From assembly GCF_025460765.1 (NCBI RefSeq), contig NZ_JAMWEG010000007.1, positions 186,001-250,000 of the forward strand: 64,000 bases of DNA. Reading direction: 5' to 3'. A program made the translations under genes and the position numbers. A model generated the notes under the pieces. That model ran no database searches. It had not been told where the DNA came from and saw only the letters and a list, made by a program, of their open reading frames with translations. Shown in pieces: positions 25,259-33,241 of the stretch (position 1 is the stretch's first letter; each line of letters begins with the position of its first letter). Source of the DNA: Micromonospora sp. MA102. GTDB taxonomy: Bacteria > Actinomycetota > Actinomycetes > Mycobacteriales > Micromonosporaceae.

Positions 25259-25264
25259 GACCCG

Positions 25265-25825
25265 GTGACGCCGCGACCGGCGCCCGGACGCCACCAGGCG
25301 ACGTCCACCGAGGCGAGCCACTCCGACCAGCTGATCCGGCTGCTCTACGCCGAGCATGCCGGGCCGCTGCTGATGTTCGTGATGCGGCTGACCGGCGGGG
25401 ACCGGCAGCGCGCCGAGGACATCGTGCAGGAGACGCTGCTGCGGGCCTGGCGCAACGCGCACCGGCTGGGCACCCATGGTCAGGGCTCGCTGCGCCCCTG
25501 GCTCGTCACGGTGGCCCGGCGCATCGCGATCGACGAGCACCGCAGCGAACAGGCCCGCCCCGCGGAGACGTACGACCGGGACCTGACCGCGTTCGCCGAG
25601 GCGGACAGCACCGACCGGGTGCTGCGCACGATGACCGTGGCGGACGCGCTGCGTACGCTGAGCCAGTCGCACCGGGAGATCCTGGTGGCGACGTACTTCC
25701 GGGGGCGTACCGTGCCCGAGGCGGCCGAGGAGCTGGGCCTTCCGCTCGGCACCGCGAAGTCGCGGGTCTACTACGCGCTGCGCGCGCTGCGCACGGCCCT
25801 GCAGGAGAGGGGGGTGACGGAATGA
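25265..25825 (+). CDS. ECF RNA polymerase sigma factor
   Basis: 186 residues from GTG 25265. Region 2 is LIRLLYAEHAGPLLMFVMRLTGGDRQRAEDIVQETLLRAWRN and region 4 ALRTLSQSHREILVATYFRGRTVPEAAEELGLPLGTAKSRVYYALRAL. An in-frame ATG at 25127 with a good GGAGG site would add 46 residues with no family similarity; it could be a real alternative start or a leader peptide. The stop overlaps the anti-sigma ATG by four bases (ATGA), the usual sigma/anti-sigma coupling. Confidence 0.93.
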   Translation: MTPRPAPGRHQATSTEASHSDQLIRLLYAEHAGPLLMFVMRLTGGDRQRAEDIVQETLLRAWRNAHRLGTHGQGSLRPWLVTVARRIAIDEHRSEQARPAETYDRDLTAFAEADSTDRVLRTMTVADALRTLSQSHREILVATYFRGRTVPEAAEELGLPLGTAKSRVYYALRALRTALQERGVTE

Positions 25826-26610
25826 GCCGCGCGGACCACATGGACGTCGCCGCGTACGCGCTCGGCGTGCTGGACCCGCAGGACGCGGAGCGGTTCGAGG
25901 AGCACCTCGCCACCTGCTGGGCGTGCGCGGCGGAGCTGGAGACGATGGTCCCGGTGGTGGGGATGCTGTCCGGCATCGACGGCGAGGCGATGGCCGCGCT
26001 GGAGCAGACGCACACCGACCCCGCCCTGCTGGACCGCACCCTGGTGGCGGTCCGCCGGGACCGGCGGCGCACCCGGATGCGGCAGGTCTTCGCCGCCGCG
26101 GCGGCGGTCGTGGTGTTCGGCGGCCTGAGCGGCGTCGGCATGGCCGGGGTGTTCGGCGGCGGCGGCGACAAGCCCGTCCCGCAGGCCGAGCCGACCCTCA
26201 CGGCGCCCGTCACGGCCCCGCCGGCCAGCGAGCCGTCGGACCCCAACGACCCGAACGTCGGCGGCAACGAGCAGGAGGGCGACCAGCACAACGCCGTCGA
26301 CCCGGGCACCGGCGTGAAGACCACCATGTGGGTGGCGTCGAAGGAGTACGGCACGCAGATCGACCTCCAGCTCACCCGCCTGCCCGGGCCGCGCACCTGC
26401 CGGCTCGTCGTGGTCCGGAAGAACGCCACCAGCGAGGTGATCGGCACCTGGTCGGTGCCGGGCGGCGGCTACGGCACGAACACCAACCAGCTGCCGCTGG
26501 AACTGAGCGCGTCCACCTCGGCGCCGCTCAAGGACATCGAGAAGATCCAGGTGCAGTCGGTCGACGTCAACGGCATCGCCAGCCCGCTGGTGACGGTGAA
26601 CGACCTCTGA
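25822..26610 (+). CDS. Zinc-binding anti-sigma factor, membrane-anchored
   Basis: 262 residues. The N-terminal ZAS domain carries H28-x3-C32-x2-C35 (EEHLATCWAC). A single membrane segment is at about 88-112, then a Pro/Asp/Asn-rich linker and an extracytoplasmic anti-sigma-K-like domain (VWVASKEYGTQIDLQLTRLPGPRTCRLVVV... in outline). It should hold the preceding sigma factor at the membrane until a signal outside the cell, or oxidation of the Cys pair, frees it. Overlapping start with the sigma gene. Confidence 0.93.
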   Translation: MSRADHMDVAAYALGVLDPQDAERFEEHLATCWACAAELETMVPVVGMLSGIDGEAMAALEQTHTDPALLDRTLVAVRRDRRRTRMRQVFAAAAAVVVFGGLSGVGMAGVFGGGGDKPVPQAEPTLTAPVTAPPASEPSDPNDPNVGGNEQEGDQHNAVDPGTGVKTTMWVASKEYGTQIDLQLTRLPGPRTCRLVVVRKNATSEVIGTWSVPGGGYGTNTNQLPLELSASTSAPLKDIEKIQVQSVDVNGIASPLVTVNDL

Positions 26611-26624
26611 TCCCGCCGGACCGC

Positions 26625-26655
26625 CGGCGCCGGGCAGCGACACCGCCCGGCGCCG
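26625..26655 (+). terminator. Terminator after the anti-sigma gene
   Basis: CGGCGCCGGGC and GCCCGGCGCCG form a perfect 11-bp stem with a nine-base loop, followed by TTCCGT. It starts 15 bases after the stop codon. Confidence 0.7.
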
Positions 26656-26658
26656 TTC

Positions 26659-26678
26659 CGTCGTGCCCGGGCACGACG
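26659..26678. repeat. 20-bp palindrome, family B copy 1
   Basis: CGTCGTGCCCGGGCACGACG is a perfect palindrome just after the anti-sigma terminator. A copy differing at one base lies at 54001-54020, also directly after a gene end. Confidence 0.75.
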
Positions 26679-26816
26679 ACCCCGACGTGCTCCCCCACGC
26701 GCCGCCGGCCGGATCGGTTCAACGGATCCACTGTGAAATGGAGCACCCTTTTCTCTTCAACCTTGACAGCTCGCCGCCCGTACTACTCGGCGAACTGCCA
26801 AGAACGAGGAGGGCAC

Positions 26817-27461
26817 GTGGCACACCTGAAGCGGACGACCGTCATCGTCGCGAGCGCGATGGTCGCACTAACGGCCTGCGCCCCCGCGGGCTACGACGGG
26901 GCGAACTCGAGCGCGGCCGAGCCGGTCGCCGTCGCCGCGGCCGAACCCACCGCGTCGGCCGAACCGGAAGCCTCCGCGTCTCCGGACGCGCCGGCCGACA
27001 AGGCTCCCCCGTCCGACGTGCAACTCACCGACGAACTGGTCGGCAAGAAGCTGCCCCGGATGGGCAAGGTCGTCACCGACCAGGACGGCTGGGTGCTGTA
27101 CCGGTTCGACAAGGACTCGGCCGACCCGCCGCAGTCCAACTGCGTGGACAAGTGCGCCCAGGTCTGGCCGCCCGCGCTGACCGACGGCAACCCGCAGCTC
27201 CAGGGCGTCTCCGACGACAAGGTCGGCACGGTCACCCGGCAGGACGGTACCCGGCAGATCACCATCGGGGGCTGGCCGGTCTACCGCTACATCGGGGACA
27301 AGAAGCCCGGTCAGTGGAAGGGCCAGGGCGTCGGCGGCACCTGGTTCGTCGTCGACCCGAACGGCAAGAAGAACCTCACCTGCCTGCCCTCCGGCACCCC
27401 GAAGGCGGTCGCCCCGCCGGCGTCGGGCGACTCGGGCGGCGACTCGGGCTACTCGTACTGA
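26817..27461 (+). CDS. Secreted lipoprotein of the COG4315 type
   Basis: 214 residues from GTG 26817, with GAGGAGGG just upstream. The lipobox is LTAC with Cys21, then an Ala/Glu/Pro-rich spacer to about residue 65. Two copies of the family motif follow: GWVLYRFDKDS...NCVDKCAQVWPP and GGWPVYRYIGDKKPGQWKGQGVGGTW. The fold is exported and of unknown function. A TTGACA at 26763-26768 without a clear -10 suggests its own promoter, since two hairpins separate it from the sigma/anti-sigma pair. It may be a target of that sigma factor; this is inference. Confidence 0.87.
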   Translation: MAHLKRTTVIVASAMVALTACAPAGYDGANSSAAEPVAVAAAEPTASAEPEASASPDAPADKAPPSDVQLTDELVGKKLPRMGKVVTDQDGWVLYRFDKDSADPPQSNCVDKCAQVWPPALTDGNPQLQGVSDDKVGTVTRQDGTRQITIGGWPVYRYIGDKKPGQWKGQGVGGTWFVVDPNGKKNLTCLPSGTPKAVAPPASGDSGGDSGYSY

Positions 27462-27473
27462 CGGACCCCGGAC

Positions 27474-27516
27474 ACGGTGGCCGGTCGCAGCCGGGGAGGG
27501 CGCGGCCGGCCACCGT
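27474..27516 (+). terminator. Hairpin after the lipoprotein gene
   Basis: ACGGTGGCCGG and CCGGCCACCGT (11 bp, perfect) flank a 21-base loop, starting 12 bases after the stop codon. Confidence 0.5.
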
Positions 27517-27560
27517 CGTGGTTCCGGGACGACGGCTATCCGGCAGCCCCCCGTCCCGGC

Positions 27561-27591
27561 GCGGCGCCGGCCCGATGCGGGCCGGCGCCGC
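27561..27591 (+). terminator. Strong hairpin upstream of the glycosylase gene
   Basis: GCGGCGCCGGCCCG and its exact complement form a 14-bp stem closed by a three-base loop (ATG). It is the second hairpin after the lipoprotein gene and insulates the glycosylase gene. Confidence 0.65.
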
Positions 27592-27647
27592 ATTCGCCTC
27601 GCAGCGGTGTCCGTGGTCACAGGGGACGCGCGTGGCAGAGTGAGCGG

Positions 27648-28562
27648 GTGACCTCCCCCGCCGCCCGCCGGACGCTGCGCCCTCCGGCCGGCTACCGGCT
27701 GGCCGCCTCGGTCCGCGCGCTCACCTTCAGCCCCTACGACCCGTGCGCCCGGATCGCCGCCGGCAGCTTCTGGTGGGCCACCCGCACCCCGGCCGGACCG
27801 GCCACCCTCGCGCTGCGCCCCGAGGCGGGCGACCTGGTCGCCGAGGGCTACGGCCCGGGGGCGGACTGGGTGGTCGAGCGGGCCGACGCGGTGGCCGGGC
27901 TCCGCGACGACCTGACCGGGTTCGCCGCGCTGGCCGGCGCGCACCCGCTGGTGGCCCGGCTGGCCCGCGCGCACCACGGGCTGCGGATGCCCGCCACCGG
28001 CCAGGTCTTCCCCCGGCTGCTGCGCGCGGTCTTCGAGCAGAAGGTCACCGGCAAGGAGGCGTACCGGGCGTACTCCGCGACGGTGCGGCACTTCCGGGAG
28101 CCGGCGCCGGGGCCGCTGCAGCCGCTGCTGCTGCCGCCCGAGGCCGCCGCTGTGGCGGCCACGCCGTACTGGGTCTTCCACCCGTTCGGGGTGGAGCAGC
28201 GGCGGGCCGACACGCTGCGCCGCGCGGCCGCCGTCGCGGACCGGCTCGAACGCTGCGCCGACGCCGCCGAGGCCACCCGCCGGCTCACCGCGATCGCCGG
28301 CATCGGGCCGTGGACGGCCGCCGAGGTGGTCCGGATCGCCTACGGGGACCCGGACGCGGTGAGCGTCGGCGACTACCACGTCCCGAACACGGTGGCCTGG
28401 GCGCTGGCCGGGGAACCGCGCGGCGACGACGCCCGGATGCTGGCCCTGCTGGAACCGTTCCGGGGCCACCGCGGCCGGGTCTGCGTGCTGCTGGAGGCCG
28501 CCGGCATCCAGGCGCCGAAGTACGGGCCGCGTGCCCCGATCCGCTCCTTCGCCGGCTACTGA
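27648..28562 (+). CDS. DNA-3-methyladenine glycosylase (AlkA/HhH-GPD type)
   Basis: 304 residues. The C-terminal half is an HhH-GPD domain: LLRAVFEQKVTGKEAYRAYSATV, then the hairpin LTAIAGIGPWTAAEVVRIAYG and the catalytic Asp in VSVGDYHVPN. The enzyme removes alkylated bases in base-excision repair. GTG 27648 has CAGAGT exactly six bases upstream and no ribosome site, so it may be leaderless. Its last seven bases overlap the end of the convergent DUF1990 gene. Confidence 0.92.
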   Translation: MTSPAARRTLRPPAGYRLAASVRALTFSPYDPCARIAAGSFWWATRTPAGPATLALRPEAGDLVAEGYGPGADWVVERADAVAGLRDDLTGFAALAGAHPLVARLARAHHGLRMPATGQVFPRLLRAVFEQKVTGKEAYRAYSATVRHFREPAPGPLQPLLLPPEAAAVAATPYWVFHPFGVEQRRADTLRRAAAVADRLERCADAAEATRRLTAIAGIGPWTAAEVVRIAYGDPDAVSVGDYHVPNTVAWALAGEPRGDDARMLALLEPFRGHRGRVCVLLEAAGIQAPKYGPRAPIRSFAGY

Positions 28563-29077
28563 CCCCGGGCGGTCGCCTGATGGCCGGCGCAGAGCCGGCG
28601 CAGGGTCCGGCCGAGCCACCAGGCGTACGCCCGCTGGACGGCCCGGGTGAGCGGCCCGGCGGCGCGCACGTACCAGCGGGCCGGCCGGCTGAACGCGGTC
28701 ACCTCGAACCAGACCCCGTCGGCGGTCCGGGTGACCAGGAACGCCTCCTCGCCGATCTCCGGGTGCCCGGGCAGGGTGCCGTAGCCGAACCCGGCCCGGT
28801 CCGGCTCGTCGACCGTCCAGACCACCTCGGTCGGGCCCCAGACCCGCAGCGGGCCGACGCCCAGCCCCGGGGTGACCCGCACGCCGGCGGCGGCGCGCGG
28901 CGCGTCGGTGCGCATGACGACACCGGCGGTCCGGTGCAGCCGCCAGCCGAGCACCGCGTCCGCCGCGGTGGGGAAGCCGCCGTCGGGCAGCCGGACCCGG
29001 TGGCGCAGGTGGTCGTAGCCGGCCGGCAGGCGCCCGTCGCGGGTCGCGCCCACCTCGGGGTACGTCAGCTCCGGCAC
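28556..29077 (-). CDS. DUF1990 family protein
   Basis: 173 residues: LTYPEVGATRDGRLPAGYDHLRHRVRLPDG at the start, GFGYGTLPGHPEIGEEAFLV in the middle and the FEVTAFSRPARWYVRAAGPLTRAVQ block at the end are hallmarks of DUF1990, a widespread single-domain bacterial family of unknown function. No signal peptide or membrane segment. Convergent with the glycosylase gene. Confidence 0.9.
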   Translation of the reverse strand: MPELTYPEVGATRDGRLPAGYDHLRHRVRLPDGGFPTAADAVLGWRLHRTAGVVMRTDAPRAAAGVRVTPGLGVGPLRVWGPTEVVWTVDEPDRAGFGYGTLPGHPEIGEEAFLVTRTADGVWFEVTAFSRPARWYVRAAGPLTRAVQRAYAWWLGRTLRRLCAGHQATARGQ

Positions 29078-29169
29078 GTCGGCCTCCTCCTCGCGGAACG
29101 CCGCCAGCGTACGGCCGGGCGGGGTGGCCCGCCCGGTGCCGGTCCGGCGGGCTGTGGTGGGCTTGTCGG

Positions 29170-29682
29170 GTGACCGACCAGCTGACCGTCGCCCCGGCCG
29201 GTGTCGCGGACGCCGGCGAGATCCTCACCGTGCAGCGCGCCGCGTACCTGGTGGAGGCGCAGCGCTACCGCGACCTGTTCCTGCCGCCGCTGACCGAGAC
29301 CCTGGACGAGGTGCGCGCCGCCCTGGCCGGACCCACCGTGGTCCTGGCCGCCCGGCTCGGGCCCCGCCTCGTCGGCTCGGTACGCGCCCGCGTCGACGGC
29401 GACACCGCCCACGTCGGCCGGCTCTCGGTGGCCCCGGACCAGCAGGGGCGGGGCATCGGTGGCCGGCTGCTGACCGCGGTGGAGGCCGCGTGCGCCGGCC
29501 GGGTGGCCCGGTTCGCCCTGTTCACCGGCGCGGAGAGCGCCGAGAACCTGGGCCTGTACGCGCGGCGCGGCTACCGGGTCGTGACGCACCGGCCGGACGA
29601 GAACGGCAACCGCCTGGCGGTGCTGGAGAAGGTCGTCGCGGGCGCGCCCGGCGGGGTCAGCCCCGCTCGCAGCGGCGCCTGA
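29170..29682 (+). CDS. GNAT N-acetyltransferase
   Basis: 170 residues. The acetyl-CoA loop is VAPDQQGRGIGGRLLTAVE and the C-terminal strand FTGAESAENLGLYARRGYRVV, both typical of GNAT. Substrate unknown. GTG start at 29170; TGGGCT six bases earlier is a weak match to the leaderless -10 pattern. Its end overlaps the convergent SRPBCC gene by 26 bp, so one 3' end lies inside the other coding region. Confidence 0.92.
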   Translation: MTDQLTVAPAGVADAGEILTVQRAAYLVEAQRYRDLFLPPLTETLDEVRAALAGPTVVLAARLGPRLVGSVRARVDGDTAHVGRLSVAPDQQGRGIGGRLLTAVEAACAGRVARFALFTGAESAENLGLYARRGYRVVTHRPDENGNRLAVLEKVVAGAPGGVSPARSGA

Positions 29683-30079
29683 GCCCGTCGGCCTCCTGCC
29701 GCAGGTAGCGGCGGATGGTCCGGCCGGCGAGCAGCCCGACGAGCCCGGCCAGCGGGCCGGTCTGGACCATCACCAGCTCGGCGCGGACCCGCCCGTCGGC
29801 CAGCGGGACGAGGCGGTGCTCGCCGCGGCTGTGCACGCCCGGGCTGTCGGACTCCCAGACGAAGAGGTGCGGCGGGTCGAACTCGGTGACCCGCCAGACC
29901 GCCGGGCGTAGCCGGGGCTGCGCCAGCCGGGCCGTCGCCCCGAGGGTGAGCGGGCCGGGCTCCTGCCGCCGGGCGGAGGTCACCGAGGGCGTCCACTCCG
30001 GCCAGCGCTCCACGTCGGTCTGCACCGCCCAGACCCGGTCGACGTCGGCGGCGATCTCGACGGACTCGGCGAACCGCAT
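29657..30079 (-). CDS. SRPBCC (START-like) family protein
   Basis: 140 residues. The N-terminal ESVEIAADVDRVWAVQTDVERWPEWTPSV and the middle PAVWRVTEFDPPHLFVWES fit polyketide cyclase/START-like helix-grip proteins that bind hydrophobic ligands. A Gly/Leu-rich segment near the C-terminus (LAGLVGLLAGRTIRRYLRQEADGLRRR) is common in this group. No enzyme function can be assigned. Convergent and overlapping with the GNAT gene. Confidence 0.88.
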   Translation of the reverse strand: MRFAESVEIAADVDRVWAVQTDVERWPEWTPSVTSARRQEPGPLTLGATARLAQPRLRPAVWRVTEFDPPHLFVWESDSPGVHSRGEHRLVPLADGRVRAELVMVQTGPLAGLVGLLAGRTIRRYLRQEADGLRRRCERG

Positions 30080-30144
30080 GCCGCTCCCCTCCCTGGCGTG
30101 ATCAGGGTCAGGCTACGCCGGGGATCGACCGCGGGTGATCCCGG

Positions 30145-30357
30145 TCAGGCCGCCTCGCGGAGGTCGGCCAGGCCGACCGGGGCGTACCGGCGGAGCAGCA
30201 GCTCCAGCTCGGCCACGGAGGCCACCTCGCCGACGACGTTCGCGCCGCCGCCGTGCTCGGCCGGGTAGCGGTGCACGAGCCGGTAGCGGTAGCGCCCGCG
30301 GATCAGTTCCACGCTGACCCGCCAGCGACCGCAGCATCCGCAGCTCCACTCCGGCAC
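30145..30357 (-). CDS. Small protein with a Cys cluster, unknown function
   Basis: About 70 residues from GTG 30357 (VPEWSCGCCGRWRVSVELIRGRYRYRLVHR...). The early C-G-C-C and the ordered beta-rich and helical remainder (VASVAELELLLRRYAPVGLADLREA) suggest a small metal-binding fold. An in-frame GTG at 30429 would add 24 residues without ordered character. No ribosome site is visible for either start, so the start is uncertain. I do not recognise the family. Confidence 0.5.
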   Translation of the reverse strand: MPEWSCGCCGRWRVSVELIRGRYRYRLVHRYPAEHGGGANVVGEVASVAELELLLRRYAPVGLADLREAA

Positions 30358-30492
30358 GCCGCGACCGTAGCGCTGACCTGCGGTTTCACCATCTGGTCGC
30401 GGGTGACGAACGGGCCCGGGACGGGACACGCCGCCCGGCGGCGCCGGTGATCCGGCTCACCACCGTCGGTGGGGTCTGATTGACTGGTCGCC

Positions 30493-31605
30493 GTGGACCT
30501 GCCGATCAATCCGCCGGTCGAGCCGATGCTGGCGAAGAGCGTGCCCCAACTGCCCACCGATTCCGGCCTGACCTACGAACCCAAGTGGGACGGCTTCCGC
30601 TGCATCATCTTCCGCGACGGCGACGAGGTCGAGCTGGCCAGCCGCGGCGGCAAGACGATGACCCGCTACTTCCCGGAGGTGGTCGAGCAGGCGCGCCGCC
30701 AGCTCCCGGAGCGGTGCGCGGTCGACGGCGAGCTGATCGTGATCCGCCGGGACGGCCCCGGCGGCCAGCCCCGGCTCGACTTCGAGCTGCTCGCCCAGCG
30801 GATCCACCCGGCCGCCTCCCGGGTGAAGCTGCTCGCCGAGACCACCCCGGCCGACTTCGTCGCCTTCGACCTGCTCGCCCTCGACGACGAGCTGCTGACC
30901 GACCGGCCCTACCCGGAGCGGCGGGGCCGCCTGGAGAAGGCGCTGGCCAAGGTCCGCCCGCCGGTGCACGTCACGCAGGTGACCACCGACCCGGAGACGG
31001 CCCGGCGCTGGTTCGACGTGTTCGAGGGGGCGGGGCTGGACGGGCTCATCGTCAAGCCGGCCGACCTGCCCTACGAGCCGGGCAAGCGGCTGATGTTCAA
31101 GGTCAAGCACGCGCGCACCGCCGACGCCGTGGTGGCCGGCTTCCGCTGGCACAAGTCCGGCCCGGTGGTCGGCTCGCTGCTGCTCGGCCTCTACGACGAC
31201 GCCGGGGTGCTGCACCACATCGGGGTCAGCTCCTCGTTCACCGCGGCCCGCCGCAAGGAGCTGCTGGACGAGCTGGAGCCCTACCGGGAGGTCGGCGGCG
31301 ACCACCCGTGGGTGCACGGCGACCACGAGCGGGGGCAGCGCATCCCGGGCGGGGTGAGCCGGTGGACCGGCGGCAAGAACCTGGAGTGGGAGCCGCTGCG
31401 CCCGGAGCTGGTGGCCGAGGTGGGCTACGACGCCATGGAGGGCGACCGGCTGCGGCACACCGCCCAGTTCGTCCGCTGGCGTCCCGACCGCGATCCCCGC
31501 TCCTGCACCTATGAGCAGCTGGAGCGCCCGATCCGCTACGACGTCGACGAGGTGCTCCGGGGCGACCCGGCGGCGACCGCCGGCGAGGGGACGGGCCGGG
31601 CGTAG
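30493..31605 (+). CDS. ATP-dependent DNA ligase (LigC type)
   Basis: 370 residues. Motif I is KWDGFR with the AMP-accepting K31. Motif III VAFDLLALD, motif IV DGLIVK and motif V LMFKVKHARTADAVV follow, then an OB-fold domain to the end. There is no PolDom or phosphoesterase domain, so it matches the stand-alone LigC ligases of actinobacteria rather than full LigD. In mycobacteria LigC acts with a separate PolDom protein in repair; a PolDom gene is found here 14 kb downstream (45677-46705). Confidence 0.93.
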   Translation: MDLPINPPVEPMLAKSVPQLPTDSGLTYEPKWDGFRCIIFRDGDEVELASRGGKTMTRYFPEVVEQARRQLPERCAVDGELIVIRRDGPGGQPRLDFELLAQRIHPAASRVKLLAETTPADFVAFDLLALDDELLTDRPYPERRGRLEKALAKVRPPVHVTQVTTDPETARRWFDVFEGAGLDGLIVKPADLPYEPGKRLMFKVKHARTADAVVAGFRWHKSGPVVGSLLLGLYDDAGVLHHIGVSSSFTAARRKELLDELEPYREVGGDHPWVHGDHERGQRIPGGVSRWTGGKNLEWEPLRPELVAEVGYDAMEGDRLRHTAQFVRWRPDRDPRSCTYEQLERPIRYDVDEVLRGDPAATAGEGTGRA

Positions 31606-31608
31606 CCT
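31603..31608 (+). promoter_or_regulatory. Possible -10 of the TAP-like lipoprotein gene
   Basis: TAGCCT fits TANNNT and overlaps the ligase stop codon TAG. It would start a transcript near 31615, upstream of the GGAGGG site for GTG 31640. No good -35. Confidence 0.3.
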
Positions 31609-31639
31609 GGCCGTCCACACGATCATGGAGGGCTCCCAC

Positions 31640-33226
31640 GTGACCCGCTTCTCCGACCGGATCCGCCGCCGGCCCACCCTGGCCGGGTTCCTCGCGGCGC
31701 TGGTGCTCACGGCCGGTTGCACGCTGCCGGCGTTCGCCCCGCGGGCCGAGAGCCAGGGCGAGGCGGCCGCGCCGGGCACCGCGCCGACCTGGCGACCCTG
31801 CCCGGAGGTGCCGGACGAGCTGGTCGGGCGGGGCGCGACGGGCATGCGCTACGACTGCGCCCGGATCGCCGTACCCCGCGACTGGGGCACCGGGGCGACG
31901 ACCGGCGCGACGGCCGGGCCGGGCGCCGGGGAGACCTTCGAGATCGCCTTGATCCGCATCCGGTCGGAGAAGCAGCGCGACCGGATCGGCTCGCTGGTGG
32001 TCAATCCGGGCGGGCCGGGCGCGTCCGGCGTGGACACGGCGGTCTACCTGTCCTACGGGCCGGGGTTCGGCGGGCTGCCGGCCGAGGTGACCGACCGGTT
32101 CGACATCGTCGGCTTCGACCCGCGCGGGGTGGCCCGGTCCAGCCCGGTGAAGTGCCTCTCCGACGCCGACCTGGACGCCAGCTTCGGCTACGACCCCGAC
32201 CCGGAGAGCCAGGCGTCCTTCGACGGCTTCGTCGACCTCAACCGGCGGATCGGCCAGCGGTGCGGCGCGAAGTACGGCGCCCAGCTCCCGCTCTACGGCA
32301 CCGAGCAGGCCGCGCGGGACATGGACGCGGTACGCGCGGCCGTCGGCGACGAGAAGCTGACCTACCTCGGCTACTCCTACGGCACGCTGCTCGGCGCGAC
32401 CTACGCCCAGCTCTACCCGCAGCGGGTGCGCGCGCTGGTGCTCGACGGGGCGGTGGACCCGCGGCAGAAGCTCATGGCCGGTTCGGAGAGCCAGGCGAAG
32501 GGCTTCGAGCGGGCGTTCGACAACTTCGCCCGCTGGTGCGCGGCGAACGCCGGTCGCTGCCCGATCGCGCCCGACGCGCGGGCCGCCGTGACCACGGCCA
32601 TCGACAAGGCGAGGGTCTCGCCGGTGCGCGGCCGGGACGGGCGGGAGGCGACCGCCGGCTGGGTGTTCTACGCGGTCATCTCCTCCCTCTACACCGAGCA
32701 GGGCTGGCAGGAGCTGGCCCGTTCGGTCGACGCGTTGCAGGGCGGTGACCCGAGCGGCGTGTTCAAGCTGGCCGACGCGTACGCGGGCCGCGAGGACGAC
32801 GGGCACTACTCCAACATGTTCGACGCGAACATGGCGGTGAACTGCGCCGACGAGACCGAGAAGCCGACCCGGGAGCGGATCCGGTCGGTCCAGTCGCAGT
32901 GGCGGCAGAAGTACCCGCTGTTCGGCCCGGCGTTGGCGGTCGGGATGCTCGGCTGCGTGGAGTGGCCCGGCGGGCGGGACCCGTACCCGACCGGGAAGGC
33001 GGCCGGCGCCCCGCCGATCCTGGTGGTCGGCACCACCGGCGACCCGGCCACGCCCTACGAGCAGACCGCCGCGCTGGCCTCGATGCTGGGCGTCGGCCGG
33101 GTGCTCACCTGGGAGGGCGAGGGGCACACGGCCTACCCGCAGACCGCCTGCGTGACGAGGGCCGTCGACGCCTACCTGGTCTCGCTCACCGTCCCCCGGG
33201 AGGGGCTGCGCTGCCCCGCCCGGTGA
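31640..33226 (+). CDS. TAP-like alpha/beta-hydrolase lipoprotein (probable aminopeptidase)
   Basis: 528 residues from GTG 31640, with GGAGGG seven bases upstream. The lipobox LTAGC gives Cys27, so it is an exported lipoprotein. The oxyanion motif NPGGPGASG is near 122 and the nucleophile S246 in GYSYG. A C-terminal TAP-type domain carries the late Asp (TGDPATPYEQ) and His (GEGHTAYPQTACV). The family includes Streptomyces tripeptidyl aminopeptidases and SlpD/E-like proteases, which trim peptides from the N-terminus outside the cell. Confidence 0.93.
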   Translation: MTRFSDRIRRRPTLAGFLAALVLTAGCTLPAFAPRAESQGEAAAPGTAPTWRPCPEVPDELVGRGATGMRYDCARIAVPRDWGTGATTGATAGPGAGETFEIALIRIRSEKQRDRIGSLVVNPGGPGASGVDTAVYLSYGPGFGGLPAEVTDRFDIVGFDPRGVARSSPVKCLSDADLDASFGYDPDPESQASFDGFVDLNRRIGQRCGAKYGAQLPLYGTEQAARDMDAVRAAVGDEKLTYLGYSYGTLLGATYAQLYPQRVRALVLDGAVDPRQKLMAGSESQAKGFERAFDNFARWCAANAGRCPIAPDARAAVTTAIDKARVSPVRGRDGREATAGWVFYAVISSLYTEQGWQELARSVDALQGGDPSGVFKLADAYAGREDDGHYSNMFDANMAVNCADETEKPTRERIRSVQSQWRQKYPLFGPALAVGMLGCVEWPGGRDPYPTGKAAGAPPILVVGTTGDPATPYEQTAALASMLGVGRVLTWEGEGHTAYPQTACVTRAVDAYLVSLTVPREGLRCPAR

Positions 33227-33241
33227 CGGTGCGCGGGCCGG

